Positions 25,867 through 34,306 of a stretch of DNA of 64,000 bases are shown here, in pieces (the stretch's first letter is position 1; each line of letters begins with the position of its first letter). Source of the DNA: Butyrivibrio sp. INlla18 (lineage in GTDB: Bacteria > Bacillota > Clostridia > Lachnospirales > Lachnospiraceae); the NCBI RefSeq assembly GCF_900103635.1, contig NZ_FMXK01000008.1, positions 176,159 to 240,158 on the forward strand, written 5' to 3'. The translations under genes and the position numbers were made by a program. Below the pieces are notes generated by a model. The model did no database searches, was not told the DNA's origin, and saw only the letters and a program-made list of their open reading frames with translations.

Positions 25867-27438
25867 GTGGCAGATAATAATCAGCAGAACAATCAGCAGA
25901 ATGCACCACAGGAAGACGTTGGACGTCTTCGTCAGGTTAGAAGAGACAAGCTTTCTGAGCTTCAGGTAGCTGGAAAAGATCCTTTCCAGATCGTTAAGTA
26001 TGATCAGACACATCACACACAGGATATCAGAGACAACTTTGAGACATTGGAGTTTGTACCTCCAGTAGACGAAGAGGGCAAGGCAGTTGTAGTACCTCTT
26101 TCAGATGTTCCTTCAGAGAAGATCGTTTCTCTTGCTGGTCGTATGATGAGCAAGCGTGTAATGGGTAAGGCATCATTTGCTAACCTTCAGGACAGAGATG
26201 GCCGCATGCAGCTCTATGTTTCAAGAAATGACCTTGGTGATGAGGCTTATGCTGATTTCAAGAAGATGGATATCGGCGATATCATCGGTGTTAAGGGATT
26301 TGCATTCAGAACCAAGACTGGTGAGATCTCAGTTCATGTTAAAGAGCTGGTTCTTTTATCTAAGTCACTTATGCCACTTCCTGAGAAGTTCCACGGACTT
26401 ACAGATACAGAGATCCGTTACAGACAGAGATATGTTGACCTTATCATGAATGAGGAAGTCAAGGAGACATTCAAGAAGAGATCAGCTATTCTTCGTGAGA
26501 TCCGTAACTTCCTTGCTGAGAGAGACTTCATGGAAGTTGAGACTCCTATGCTCGTTGAGAATGCTGGCGGAGCAGCTGCTAGACCATTCCTTACACATTA
26601 CAATGCTCTTGATGAAGAGCGTAAGCTTCGTATCTCTCTTGAGCTTTATCTTAAGAGACTTATCGTTGGTGGTCTTGAGAGAGTTTACGAGATTGGCCGT
26701 GTATTCAGAAACGAAGGTGTAGATACAAGACACAATCCAGAGTTCACACTTATGGAACTCTATCAGGCATATACAGACTACGAAGGAATGATGGAACTTA
26801 CAGAGTCTATGTTCCGTTACCTTGCTGAGAAGGTTTGTGGCACAACACAGATCAAGTATGGCGATAACGTAATCGACCTTGGCAAGCCATTCGAGCGCCT
26901 TACAATGAACGACGCTATCAAGAAGTACGCAGGAATTGATTTCGATACAGTTAAGACTGACGAAGAGGCTAAGGCTCTTGCAAAGGAGAAAGGCATCGAG
27001 TTCGAGGATCGTCACACTAAGGGCGACATCATCAATCTCTTCTTTGAGGAGTTCTGCGAGAAGAACCTGATCCAGCCTACATTCATCATGGATCACCCTC
27101 TTGCTATTTCACCTCTTACCAAGAAGAAGCCTACAGATCCTGAGAAGGTTGAGCGTTTCGAACTCTTCATCAACACTTGGGAGATGTGCAACGCATACTC
27201 AGAGCTTAACGATCCTATCGATCAGCGTGAGCGTTTCGCAGCTCAGGATGCTAATGCAGCAGCTGGTGACGAAGAAGCTGAGCACACAGATGAGGACTTC
27301 CTCAACGCTCTTGAAGTTGGTATGGCTCCTACTGGTGGTATCGGCTATGGCATTGACCGTCTCTGCATGCTCCTTACAGATAGCGCAACAATCAGAGACG
27401 TGCTTCTCTTCCCGACTTTGAAAAGTGCAGGCAAGTAA
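25867..27438 (+). CDS. lysS: Lysyl-tRNA synthetase, class II
   Basis: Charges tRNA-Lys. 523 residues from a GTG start with CAGGAGGAAG just upstream. An Asn/Gln-rich N-terminal extension of about 15 residues precedes the OB-fold anticodon-binding domain. Class II motifs: motif 2 VYEIGRVFRNEGVDTRHNPEFT and motif 3 GMAPTGGIGYGIDRLCMLLT. It is the last core gene before the accessory island. Confidence 0.97.
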   Translation: MADNNQQNNQQNAPQEDVGRLRQVRRDKLSELQVAGKDPFQIVKYDQTHHTQDIRDNFETLEFVPPVDEEGKAVVVPLSDVPSEKIVSLAGRMMSKRVMGKASFANLQDRDGRMQLYVSRNDLGDEAYADFKKMDIGDIIGVKGFAFRTKTGEISVHVKELVLLSKSLMPLPEKFHGLTDTEIRYRQRYVDLIMNEEVKETFKKRSAILREIRNFLAERDFMEVETPMLVENAGGAAARPFLTHYNALDEERKLRISLELYLKRLIVGGLERVYEIGRVFRNEGVDTRHNPEFTLMELYQAYTDYEGMMELTESMFRYLAEKVCGTTQIKYGDNVIDLGKPFERLTMNDAIKKYAGIDFDTVKTDEEAKALAKEKGIEFEDRHTKGDIINLFFEEFCEKNLIQPTFIMDHPLAISPLTKKKPTDPEKVERFELFINTWEMCNAYSELNDPIDQRERFAAQDANAAAGDEEAEHTDEDFLNALEVGMAPTGGIGYGIDRLCMLLTDSATIRDVLLFPTLKSAGK

Positions 27439-27581
27439 AAACCAGTAATTATGCGGCTTCCGAAGCACAGTTAAGACGAAATGACAACAAATTGACAACA
27501 ATTCTTCCGATAATCACGAAGAATGACAAAGGATTATAAGTTGTTGGAGAAAATAATAGCCTAGAAAATTAGGACCCTAAT

Positions 27582-27627
27582 GGACCACTTTCTTGAAAGA
27601 AATTTCAGGAGAGTGGTCCTTTTTTTG
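27582..27627 (+). terminator. Leader hairpin ahead of the first partition operon
   Basis: GGACCACT (27582-27589) pairs with AGTGGTCC (27612-27619), followed by eight T. An inner TTTC/GAAA stem supports it. It ends 50 bp before the first gene of the operon. It may terminate lysS transcripts or act as an attenuator. Confidence 0.75.
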
Positions 27628-27677
27628 CGTTACAGGGCATTTGCACACCAAAAACTTTTATATCGGAGGAAAAAGAC

Positions 27678-27932
27678 ATGGAAGATCAGTATTACGACAT
27701 TGAAAGAAGAACAGCGATTAAGGAAGAAGCTCGGATGTTTAGAAGAAAGTTCATTACATATGAACAGGCTGAAATCATCTATAGCATTTCTCACAGGAAG
27801 CTTAGAGATATTGCAGAAAAGGCAGGTGCAGTTTACAGAATCAATGATGTCAGTGTTCTCATTAACAAGGAAATTCTAGATGAGTTCATGGAGCAGTTCA
27901 GACAACCAGCAAATCCTAACGTGAAGATATGA
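27678..27932 (+). CDS. Small excisionase-like DNA-binding protein (DUF6462-like)
   Basis: 84 residues. Core pattern FITYEQAEIIYSISHRKLRDIAEKAGAVYRINDVSVLINKEILDEFMEQF matches a helix-turn-helix/MerR-type fold, a family that often precedes ParA in Lachnospiraceae elements. It carries a good SD (TCGGAGG). A paralogue follows 17 bp downstream. Role probably operon control or DNA binding; inferred. Confidence 0.65.
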   Translation: MEDQYYDIERRTAIKEEARMFRRKFITYEQAEIIYSISHRKLRDIAEKAGAVYRINDVSVLINKEILDEFMEQFRQPANPNVKI

Positions 27933-27948
27933 AGGGCGGTGTATAGAC

Positions 27949-28209
27949 ATGGCTGGACAGGCTTGGAAGTATTCAGGGGAATTAGATGAAAGAGACCTGG
28001 CATTTCTGCAACATGAGTACATAACGATTCCCATGGGCATTGAGTATTACGGATTCAGTGAAAGGCCTCTTACCAGAATGGCTAAAGAGGCAGGAGCTTT
28101 TTACAAAGTAGGAAAGATGACTCGTATAAATCGGAGCGTCTTTGATGCGTATTTAAGAGAAACAAGAAAGATCCCAAGAATAGGAGGCAAATTATGTGCA
28201 AAGTCATAA
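27949..28209 (+). CDS. Second DUF6462-like protein
   Basis: 86 residues. IPMGIEYYGFSERPLTRMAKEAGAFYKVGKMTRINRSVFDAYLRET repeats the domain pattern of the previous gene (Tyr/Ser turn, MAKEAGA, basic strand, I/F...Y). Its last 16 bases overlap the parA start, so the genes are translationally coupled. Confidence 0.65.
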   Translation: MAGQAWKYSGELDERDLAFLQHEYITIPMGIEYYGFSERPLTRMAKEAGAFYKVGKMTRINRSVFDAYLRETRKIPRIGGKLCAKS

Positions 28210-28973
28210 GTATCAGTAATCAAAAGGGAGGAACTGCGAAAAGTACAACCGCAGTAAACTTAGGAATAGGACTCGCAAGGGAAGGAAAGAAAGTTATCCT
28301 GCTGGATTGTGATCCACAGGGATCTATGACAATCAGCTTAGGTTTCTCAGATCCTGATGCAATGGAAGTTACTCTGGCAACTCTAATGACAAGAGTTGTT
28401 AATGAAGAAGAACTTCATGTTGAGGATGCGATTCTTCATCACGAAGAGGGAATAGATCTTATTCCTGCAAATATAGAGTTGTCAGCACTTGAAGTTTCTA
28501 TGGTAAATGTCATGAGTCGTGAAACGATTCTGAGACAGCTGATAGAGGAGATCAAGGATTCATATGATTACTGCATTTTGGACTGTATGCCTAGTCTTGG
28601 AATGGTAACAATAAATGCTCTGGCATGTGCGGACTCAGTTTTGATACCCGTACAGGCGGCATATTTGCCGGTCAGAGGTCTTCAACAGCTTATAAAGACA
28701 ATTGGCAGGGTAAAGAGGCAGCTTAACCCAAAACTCGAAATAGAGGGGATTCTGCTCACTATGGTAGATAACCGTACCAATTATGCCAAGGAAATTGCGC
28801 AGCTTGTCTATGACAGTTATTCATCTGCTGTAAAGGTATTTGAAACAAAAATACCTATATCAGTACGTACAGCAGAAACAAGCTTGGAAGGAAGCAGTAT
28901 CTATAAATATGATCCAAAGGGCAAAGCAGCGGATGCATACAGGGGTCTTACAGAGGAGGTTCTCAATGGCTAA
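28194..28973 (+). CDS. parA: ParA/Soj-type partition ATPase (copy 1)
   Basis: Drives DNA segregation with ParB. 259 residues. Deviant Walker A NQKGGTAKSTT has Ala where most ParAs have Gly (KGGxGKST). Switch I/Walker A' region ILLDCDPQGSMTISLG, then YCILDCMPSLGMVTINAL (Walker B). It is very close to copy 2 at 46,067, especially over LQQLIKTIGRVKRQLNPKLEIEG. It overlaps parB by 8 bp. Confidence 0.93.
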   Translation: MCKVISISNQKGGTAKSTTAVNLGIGLAREGKKVILLDCDPQGSMTISLGFSDPDAMEVTLATLMTRVVNEEELHVEDAILHHEEGIDLIPANIELSALEVSMVNVMSRETILRQLIEEIKDSYDYCILDCMPSLGMVTINALACADSVLIPVQAAYLPVRGLQQLIKTIGRVKRQLNPKLEIEGILLTMVDNRTNYAKEIAQLVYDSYSSAVKVFETKIPISVRTAETSLEGSSIYKYDPKGKAADAYRGLTEEVLNG

Positions 28974-29895
28974 TGTAAAAGAAAAAATGAAGCTTACAAG
29001 TATAGATGAGTTGCTGGGAGTACCGGCTACTAATGAAAATGGCACCGAGGAAATTGATATAAGCCTTATCCAGCCTTTCAAGAATCATCCTTTTAAGGTT
29101 CTTGATGATGAAAAGATGGATGAACTTGTAGACAGTGTTATCAAGCAGGGGATTATTTCTCCTGTCTTGGTAAGACCTACCGGTAAAGGTACTTATGAAA
29201 TGATATCCGGTCATCGCAGGATGCACGCTGCTAAAAGGGCGCATCTTACAAAAATCCCTGCAATAGTTATGGAGCTCACTGATGATGAATCAACCATAAT
29301 TATGGTTGACGCGAATTTGCAAAGGGAAGAAGTACTTCCAAGTGAAAGAGCTTTTTCTTTTAAGATGAAGATGGATGCAATGAGACATCAGGGAACTTGT
29401 CGACATGATGTCGACAAGCTAAGTCCTGTTGAAAGAAAGACTGCGACTATTGTAGGGGAGGGAAGTGGACTGACAGGCAGGAGTGTTCAGAGATATATCC
29501 GACTTACTGAATTACTACCGGAGCTACTTGAAATGGTAGATAATAAACAGTTATCATTAGTAAATGGGGTTGATATAGCTGCCTTTGATAAAGAAGTGCA
29601 GTCATATCTTTTGACTTATATTAAGGAAAAGGGAAGCATTGCTCCGGCTCAGCTTGCAGCATTAAAGAAGCAGCCGAACTTGGAGAACCTTACGCCTTAT
29701 ATGGTTATGACGATTATGAAAGAGGCTGTTGCCACAAAGCCTCAGACAAAGAAGGTTTCTTTTACAGAGAAGAAGTTAAATAAGTATTTCCCTGCTGATT
29801 ACTCGGCATCCAAGAGAGAAAAAATAATTATAGAGCTTCTTACGAAATGGAGCGCAGAGCAGGGATTCAACAAAGATGTGGAGGGTGTGGTATGA
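28966..29895 (+). CDS. parB: ParB/Spo0J-type partition protein (copy 1)
   Basis: CTP-dependent clamp protein that loads at parS. 309 residues from the ATG at 28966, preceded by GAGGAGG. An upstream in-frame ATG lies inside parA and was not used. Domains: N-terminal (IDISLIQPFKNHPFKVLDDEKMDELVDSV), CTP-site motif SGHRRMHAAKRA (GERRxRA-type), VDANLQREEVLPSERAF, then a helix-turn-helix (GEGSGLTGRSVQRYIRL). A perfect 23-bp palindrome lies in the coding sequence just before the HTH. Confidence 0.93.
   Translation: MANVKEKMKLTSIDELLGVPATNENGTEEIDISLIQPFKNHPFKVLDDEKMDELVDSVIKQGIISPVLVRPTGKGTYEMISGHRRMHAAKRAHLTKIPAIVMELTDDESTIIMVDANLQREEVLPSERAFSFKMKMDAMRHQGTCRHDVDKLSPVERKTATIVGEGSGLTGRSVQRYIRLTELLPELLEMVDNKQLSLVNGVDIAAFDKEVQSYLLTYIKEKGSIAPAQLAALKKQPNLENLTPYMVMTIMKEAVATKPQTKKVSFTEKKLNKYFPADYSASKREKIIIELLTKWSAEQGFNKDVEGVV
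29396..29418. repeat. 23-bp perfect palindrome inside parB copy 1
   Basis: Arm CTTGTCGACAT (29396-29406), centre G, arm ATGTCGACAAG (29408-29418). It encodes TCRHDVDK. The equivalent site in parB copy 2 carries a different perfect palindrome. It is a candidate parS for its own ParB. Confidence 0.85.
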
Positions 29896-30092
29896 GAGTA
29901 TTAGTAAAAGTAGCAGTATTTCCGCTGGTAATTGTTTTGACATTGGCAGGACTGCTTGTAAGAGTATTTATCAACAAAGATGCCAGAGGTGTCTGCATAG
30001 GAGTTGCTGGAAATGCTGTGGGCTGTGAGTCTGTAATAGAGTACAAAAAGATTTCGGATAATGTGTATTATATAAAGAGGATAGGAAAATGA
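29892..30092 (+). CDS. Small single-pass membrane protein between parB and a KwaB-like gene
   Basis: 66 residues from the ATG at 29892, which overlaps the parB stop as ATGA. One N-terminal hydrophobic helix (VLVKVAVFPLVIVLTLAGLLVRVFI) is followed by a 40-residue tail with two cysteines (GVCIGVAGNAVGCESV). Its own stop overlaps the next start as ATGA. It is much smaller than the four-helix KwaA of known Kiwa systems. Function unknown; a membrane partner of the next gene is an inference from coupling. Confidence 0.7.
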   Translation: MRVLVKVAVFPLVIVLTLAGLLVRVFINKDARGVCIGVAGNAVGCESVIEYKKISDNVYYIKRIGK

Positions 30093-31030
30093 ATAAAGAG
30101 GAATTAAAAGAGAATTTGGGGAAGATTTTTGTGGACGAAAAGCCGTTTGGGCTGGAGGTTTATGCTGTCCTGAAGCAAAACAATAATCTTATCATGAAGA
30201 AGTTCTTGACCACAGATGAATTGAATGCAAGATTATCATATCTTATAAAAAAAGTGATTGAACAAAACTATCTCTTGGATGAAATTGAATTGGAAGCATC
30301 CGACAACATATCCGATAATAAAAAGAATTGTATATACGATATACATGTGACAGAAGCATATGATCCATTTTCAGTAATCAATGATTACAAAGACACTAAT
30401 TTACAGTATGACGAAGAAGATTCAAAAGCTTTGATGGGTTTTTTGTTCAGAATGAATTTTAATGATAATCATTTTTGGGCATATCAGCAAGTATACCCAG
30501 TTACAATGTTAAAGAAGAGCAATAGTGTTTATGCTGTAATAGGGAAAAATAAGACATATGATGAATTAAAAAAGGATATTATTGCAATTGGATCGCGTAT
30601 AGACCTTATAATATTAGGTCAGCATATTATTACAGGCAATATAGGCCTGCTACAGAATAAATTTGGTTTTGAAAAGTACATTCGTCAGGAGGCACGTTTT
30701 GCAATTGATATTATTGTTGAGACGGGAATAGTTACTGATCCGGAAATCCTAGTGAGATTTTCAAGTAAAGAAAAGCTGACAAATGCAAAAAAGCTTATGA
30801 AAGCCAAAAACTCGCCAGTTCTGCGTATCGAGAAAACGGAACTGATAAATCGAATTGGCCGACATTCGAGATATAGTTCTATGATAAGAATAGATAATGA
30901 CGAGATACAATTAGGATCGGAAAAGGATGTTAATAGTTTTATTAAGCTTCTTAATGATGATATTGTCCGGTCAGAACTGACTGAAACTGAATATGATAGT
31001 ATTTCAAAGAGAGAACTGGAACCTGTTTGA
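30089..31030 (+). CDS. KwaB-like protein (DUF4868 type), possible anti-phage effector
   Basis: 313 residues, soluble. The segment IDLIILGQHIITGNIGLLQNKFGFEKYIRQEA and the C-terminal LLNDDIVRSELTETEYDSISKREL match my memory of the DUF4868/KwaB family, as does the length. KwaB is the cytosolic DNA-binding partner of the membrane protein KwaA in the Kiwa defence system. No KwaA with four helices is seen; a 66-residue one-helix protein overlaps upstream instead. The gene is coupled to parA and parB. Family assignment is by pattern recall, and defence activity is inference. Confidence 0.55.
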   Translation: MNKEELKENLGKIFVDEKPFGLEVYAVLKQNNNLIMKKFLTTDELNARLSYLIKKVIEQNYLLDEIELEASDNISDNKKNCIYDIHVTEAYDPFSVINDYKDTNLQYDEEDSKALMGFLFRMNFNDNHFWAYQQVYPVTMLKKSNSVYAVIGKNKTYDELKKDIIAIGSRIDLIILGQHIITGNIGLLQNKFGFEKYIRQEARFAIDIIVETGIVTDPEILVRFSSKEKLTNAKKLMKAKNSPVLRIEKTELINRIGRHSRYSSMIRIDNDEIQLGSEKDVNSFIKLLNDDIVRSELTETEYDSISKRELEPV

Positions 31031-31047
31031 TAATATGGAGAAAGACG

Positions 31048-31143
31048 ATGGGAGAATACTACGATTGGATGAACATAATAAAAGATTATCTCTCTAAGGT
31101 TCTGGATGATATATATATCAAAGTCGGTATGATAGGAGCTTGA
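31048..31143 (+). CDS. Very small hypothetical protein
   Basis: 31 residues (MGEYYDWMNIIKDYLSKVLDDIYIK...). An SD-like GGAGAAAG precedes the ATG. It follows the KwaB-like gene by 17 bp. It could be a genuine microprotein or a remnant. No family recognised. Confidence 0.3.
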   Translation: MGEYYDWMNIIKDYLSKVLDDIYIKVGMIGA

Positions 31144-31146
31144 ATA

Positions 31147-31251
31147 ATGAATAAGAATTCAGAGAATCCTAAAATTGGAAAAGAATTTGAAAAGGTTGTT
31201 AAGGAGTGGGCAGAGCTCTATCCTAATTATGCTCAGAAAAGAGAGCAATAA
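31147..31251 (+). CDS. Very small hypothetical protein or gene remnant
   Basis: 34 residues, MNKNSENPKIGKEFEKVVKEW.... A GGAGCTTGA site precedes it. 'GKEFEKVV..W' is the kind of opening seen in PD-(D/E)xK nucleases, so it may be a truncated start of such a gene. Weak evidence. Confidence 0.3.
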   Translation: MNKNSENPKIGKEFEKVVKEWAELYPNYAQKREQ

Positions 31252-31278
31252 TAAAAAGAATTAAGGAGCTGAACAATA

Positions 31279-31510
31279 TGATTTTTGATACTGTGGGAAC
31301 AAAGGGTAAGCTGTATGAAAGCGGTTTGAAAGAGGCAGAAAAACTGGATGCATTTCTTGGATTGTAAAACGAATCCGATTTCATATAAAAAAACAAGGAG
31401 CAGAGGTTCCTTTCCGCAATCACCTGGAGAAGTACCTGGAACTTGCTCAGGCTTTCAATAGCGATAGGATGGCAGAGGGACTGAAGAAGCTGAGAAGAAA
31501 GCAATCATAG
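31279..31510 (+). pseudogene. Broken gene of unknown family
   Basis: A start with AAGGAGCTG upstream gives MIFDTVGTKGKLYESGLKEAEKLDAFLGL, then a stop. A one-frame shift lets reading continue as RIRFHIKKQGAEVPFRNHLEKYLELAQAF... up to a stop near 31,510, overlapping no other gene. The two halves look like one protein with a frameshift. I do not recognise the family. Confidence 0.4.
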
Positions 31511-31519
31511 CTGCCTTTT

Positions 31520-31963
31520 TTATTTTGTGGCAGTCGGAAGAGACACTCCGGGTGTGTTAAGTATATCTGCCAGAGTAATCTGCGCCATTTTATCTTCCAT
31601 AACCTTTTGTATCTCATAGAGTTTGTCATCGAGCATGGCATGTATATTTGCACCTACGGGACAGGCCGGGTTGGGATCCTCATGGAAATGGAAGAGTTCA
31701 TCGTTGCCTACAGCTTCTACCGCTTCAAATACATCGAGGAATGTGATGTCTTTCGGGTCTTTTCCCATTCTTATCCCGCCGCGTCCTTTTTTTACATCCA
31801 GCATATCTGCCGCTGAAAGTTGCAGCATGATCCTTCGTATTTCTACGGGATTGGCATTCACTGAATCGGCAAGGACGGTGCTTGAAACGGTCATTGTATC
31901 CTGAAAAGTGGCTACTGCTGCAAGCATATGGATAGCCATTGTAAATCTGCTTGAAATCTGCAT
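31520..31963 (-). CDS. Rrf2-family transcriptional regulator
   Basis: 147 residues. Winged helix MQISSRFTMAIHMLAAVATF...TVSSTVLADSVNANPVEIRRIMLQLSAADMLDVKKGRGGIRMG, then a single-cysteine NPACPVGANIH segment like B. subtilis YwnA rather than the three-cysteine Fe-S IscR. It is divergent from a flavin-binding gene, with two matched operators between them. It probably represses both genes and may respond to redox or electrophile stress through Cys. Confidence 0.9.
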   Translation of the reverse strand: MQISSRFTMAIHMLAAVATFQDTMTVSSTVLADSVNANPVEIRRIMLQLSAADMLDVKKGRGGIRMGKDPKDITFLDVFEAVEAVGNDELFHFHEDPNPACPVGANIHAMLDDKLYEIQKVMEDKMAQITLADILNTPGVSLPTATK

Positions 31964-31983
31964 TTTCTCACCTCAAAAAAATT

Positions 31984-32058
31984 ATAGTAACTTTCAATGT
32001 TACTATTGACAATAGGTATATTCTGTTGTATATTATGAATTGTAACACAAGTAGTTAC
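31984..32058 (+). promoter_or_regulatory. Divergent promoter with two GTAAC-N7-GTTAC operators
   Basis: TTGACA (32006-32011), 17 bp, TATATT (32029-32034) gives a near-consensus promoter for the flavin protein. Site 1 is GTAAC-N7-GTTAC at 31987-32003, with outer bases extending it to 31984-32006 and touching the -35. Site 2 has the same spacing at 32042-32058, at the start of the transcript. Probably the Rrf2 operators. Confidence 0.75.
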
Positions 32059-32079
32059 TATAATCAAGGAGGTTTTAAA

Positions 32080-32475
32080 ATGAATAAGATCGTAGAAGCA
32101 ATGAAAGCAACAGGCGTATTCTATCTTGCAACCATTGACGGAGAGCATTCAAGAGTCCGTCCGATCAGCGCCGTAGAGGATATAAACGGTGAAGTATATT
32201 TCTGCACCGGCAATACCAAGGATATGTATAAGCAGATCATGGCGCATCCACAGGTAGAGTTTTCCGGAATGAACAAGGATGGCAGCTGGATCAGAGTAAA
32301 CGGTACTCTTGTGCGTGATGATAGTGATGAGAGCCGTGCAAAGATGCTTGAACTGGAGCCGACACTCGGAAATATGTATCACGTGGGCGACGGCGTATTT
32401 GAGGTTCTTTATCTTAAGGATGCAAAGTGCACGAAGTATTCGTTTACCGCTGCTCCGGAAGAGATCAAAGCATAA
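32080..32475 (+). CDS. Pyridoxamine 5'-phosphate oxidase-like flavin-binding protein
   Basis: 131 residues from the ATG at 32080 (AAGGAGG upstream). A longer frame through the promoter was rejected. Split-barrel flavin-binding fold: FYLATIDGEHSRVRPISAVEDINGEVYFCTGNTKDMYKQIMAHPQVEFSGMNKDGSWIRVNGTLV. Such proteins bind FMN, F420 or haem. The substrate is unknown. Likely the target of the divergent Rrf2 regulator. Confidence 0.88.
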   Translation: MNKIVEAMKATGVFYLATIDGEHSRVRPISAVEDINGEVYFCTGNTKDMYKQIMAHPQVEFSGMNKDGSWIRVNGTLVRDDSDESRAKMLELEPTLGNMYHVGDGVFEVLYLKDAKCTKYSFTAAPEEIKA

Positions 32476-32570
32476 GTGTGCAGCTATAATGCCATAGAAA
32501 GTAAAGTGCAGGCCGCCGAGAAAGGAGTATTTCCTTTTGCGGCGGCTTGTTACAAAGCGGGGTGACGGGT

Positions 32571-33344
32571 ATGGATCAGAGAGAGCGAAGAGAATATCTC
32601 ATAGGCAGGCTGAAAGACGAGAGAAGCGAATATAAGAAGATTGCGATACCGAATGCGGAGAGTGATCAAAGAAGGCTTCTGCGTGCGCTTATGAATGTCC
32701 GGATGCCGGGTGAGATCGATCAGGAATTTCTTAACGTGCAGGATGAATACCTGAAAGAAGCCCGGGATGAAAAAGGCATTGTCTCCATAGATGATATAGA
32801 TTTTAATCAGGATGGCATTGGTATCTGGAAGGGAGACATCACAAGGCTTCAAGTTGATGCTATCGTGAATGCGGCTAACAGCGGGATGACCGGATGCTAT
32901 GTGGCCAATCATTCCTGCATTGATAATTGCATTCACACCTATGCCGGAGTTCAGATGCGTTATGAGTGTGCCCGTATCATGGAAGAGCAAGGGCATGAAG
33001 AACCGACCGGACAGGCCAAGATCACACCGGGATATAACCTGCCTTGCAAATATGTCCTTCATACCGTGGGACCGATCGTGCAGGGAAGACTTACGGAAGA
33101 GCATGAGAGGCTTCTTGCCTCCTGTTACAGATCCTGTCTGGAACTGGCTGCCGAGAAAGGTCTGGAGAGTGTGGCCTTCTGCTGTATCTCAACGGGGGTA
33201 TTTATGTTCCCGAATGAGAGAGCGGCTGAGATAGCAGTACAGACGGTTAAGGACTTTATGAAAAAAGATTCTTCAGTAAGGAAGGTGATTTTCAATGTTT
33301 TCAAGGATGTCGATGAACAGATCTACCGGGGATTACTCGGATGA
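32571..33344 (+). CDS. Zinc-containing macrodomain ADP-ribosyl hydrolase
   Basis: 257 residues from the ATG at 32571. N-terminal helical extension, then a macrodomain: WKGDITRLQVDAIVNAANSGMTGCYVANHSCIDNCIHTYAG and CCISTGVFMFPNERAAEIAV. The GCYxxxHxCIDNxIH segment marks the zinc macrodomains that travel with class M sirtuins and remove ADP-ribose from proteins. It overlaps the downstream sirtuin by 50 bp, a strong sign of coupled function. Confidence 0.9.
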   Translation: MDQRERREYLIGRLKDERSEYKKIAIPNAESDQRRLLRALMNVRMPGEIDQEFLNVQDEYLKEARDEKGIVSIDDIDFNQDGIGIWKGDITRLQVDAIVNAANSGMTGCYVANHSCIDNCIHTYAGVQMRYECARIMEEQGHEEPTGQAKITPGYNLPCKYVLHTVGPIVQGRLTEEHERLLASCYRSCLELAAEKGLESVAFCCISTGVFMFPNERAAEIAVQTVKDFMKKDSSVRKVIFNVFKDVDEQIYRGLLG

Positions 33345-34269
33345 AATAAAAAAACTGAAAAATGCGCTTAAGACCTGTGATGCCGTTATCATCGGCGCAG
33401 GCTCCGGGCTTTCTACTGCAGCGGGATACAGCTATTCCGGCGAGCGTTTTATGAAGTACTTCGGAGATTTTGCAAAGCGGTTCGGTATCCGGGATATCTA
33501 TTCCGGAGGCTTCTATCCGTTCCCGTCGCAGGAAATCAAGTGGGCCTGGTGGTCGAGACATGTGTGGGTGAATCGCTATGCTCCTGCACCGAAGCCTGTT
33601 TATGTGGACTTGCTGGATGCGGTGATGGATAAGGATTATTTTGTAATCTCCACAAACGTGGATAACGCCTTCTTAAGAGCAGGATTTGATGATAAGCGAT
33701 TGTTCTATACACAAGGCGATTATGGGCTGTTCCAGTGCACAAAGCCATGTCATAAAGAGTTATATGAAAATGAAGAGGTCATCCGCAAGATGATCTTGGA
33801 TCAGGGATTCATCATTGAAGAGGATGGCAATCTCACGATCCCACCGGAAGGTGTCAGGATGGAAGTGAGCTCCGAACTGTTTCCGTACTGTCCGAAATGC
33901 GGGGCTCCTATGGACATTAACTTAAGGTGTGATGATACTTTTGTTGAGGATGCAGGCTGGCACGTGCATTCCGGGGCTTATGGTGACTTCCTTGCGACAC
34001 ACGGAATCAAGGCGCAGGGGTTCTTTACAGATGATACAAAGGCGAAGGTAGATAAGGAATATCAGGGGAAAGTCCTTCTGATGGAGTTTGGTGTGGGAAT
34101 GAATACACCAGGTATCATCAAATATCCGTTCTGGCAGTACACGGCACAGAATGGGAATGTGATTTACGCCTGCATCAATATGGGAGAGGCGTATGCGCCC
34201 ACGGATATCGAAGAGCAGTCAATATGCGTGGATGGAGATATAGCAGAGATAGTCAAAGAATTGATATAA
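33295..34269 (+). CDS. Class M sirtuin (SirTM), protein ADP-ribosyltransferase-type
   Basis: 324 residues; the start at 33295 has GGAAGGTG eight bases upstream. NAD site VIIGAGSGLSTAAGYSYSG (the GAGxS pattern), then STNVDNAF around residue 118 in place of the TQNID of deacylase sirtuins, and a four-cysteine zinc site (CTKPC, CPKCGAPM). These are SirTM hallmarks; known members ADP-ribosylate a lipoyl-carrier protein. No GcvH-like carrier or lipoate ligase is present nearby, so the target here is open. Confidence 0.85.
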   Translation: MFSRMSMNRSTGDYSDEIKKLKNALKTCDAVIIGAGSGLSTAAGYSYSGERFMKYFGDFAKRFGIRDIYSGGFYPFPSQEIKWAWWSRHVWVNRYAPAPKPVYVDLLDAVMDKDYFVISTNVDNAFLRAGFDDKRLFYTQGDYGLFQCTKPCHKELYENEEVIRKMILDQGFIIEEDGNLTIPPEGVRMEVSSELFPYCPKCGAPMDINLRCDDTFVEDAGWHVHSGAYGDFLATHGIKAQGFFTDDTKAKVDKEYQGKVLLMEFGVGMNTPGIIKYPFWQYTAQNGNVIYACINMGEAYAPTDIEEQSICVDGDIAEIVKELI

Positions 34270-34306
34270 TAAGCGTGAAAATCAACTGAACAGGGAGGAA
34301 CAGAGA

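Noticed and set aside
26482..27096. 204-codon frame opposite lysS
   Set aside because: A shadow of lysS codons, rich in Leu/Cys/Ser, without ribosome site or known domain.
32550..33104. 184-codon frame opposite the macrodomain gene
   Set aside because: The macrodomain motifs on the + strand explain the region; this frame lacks a start signal.
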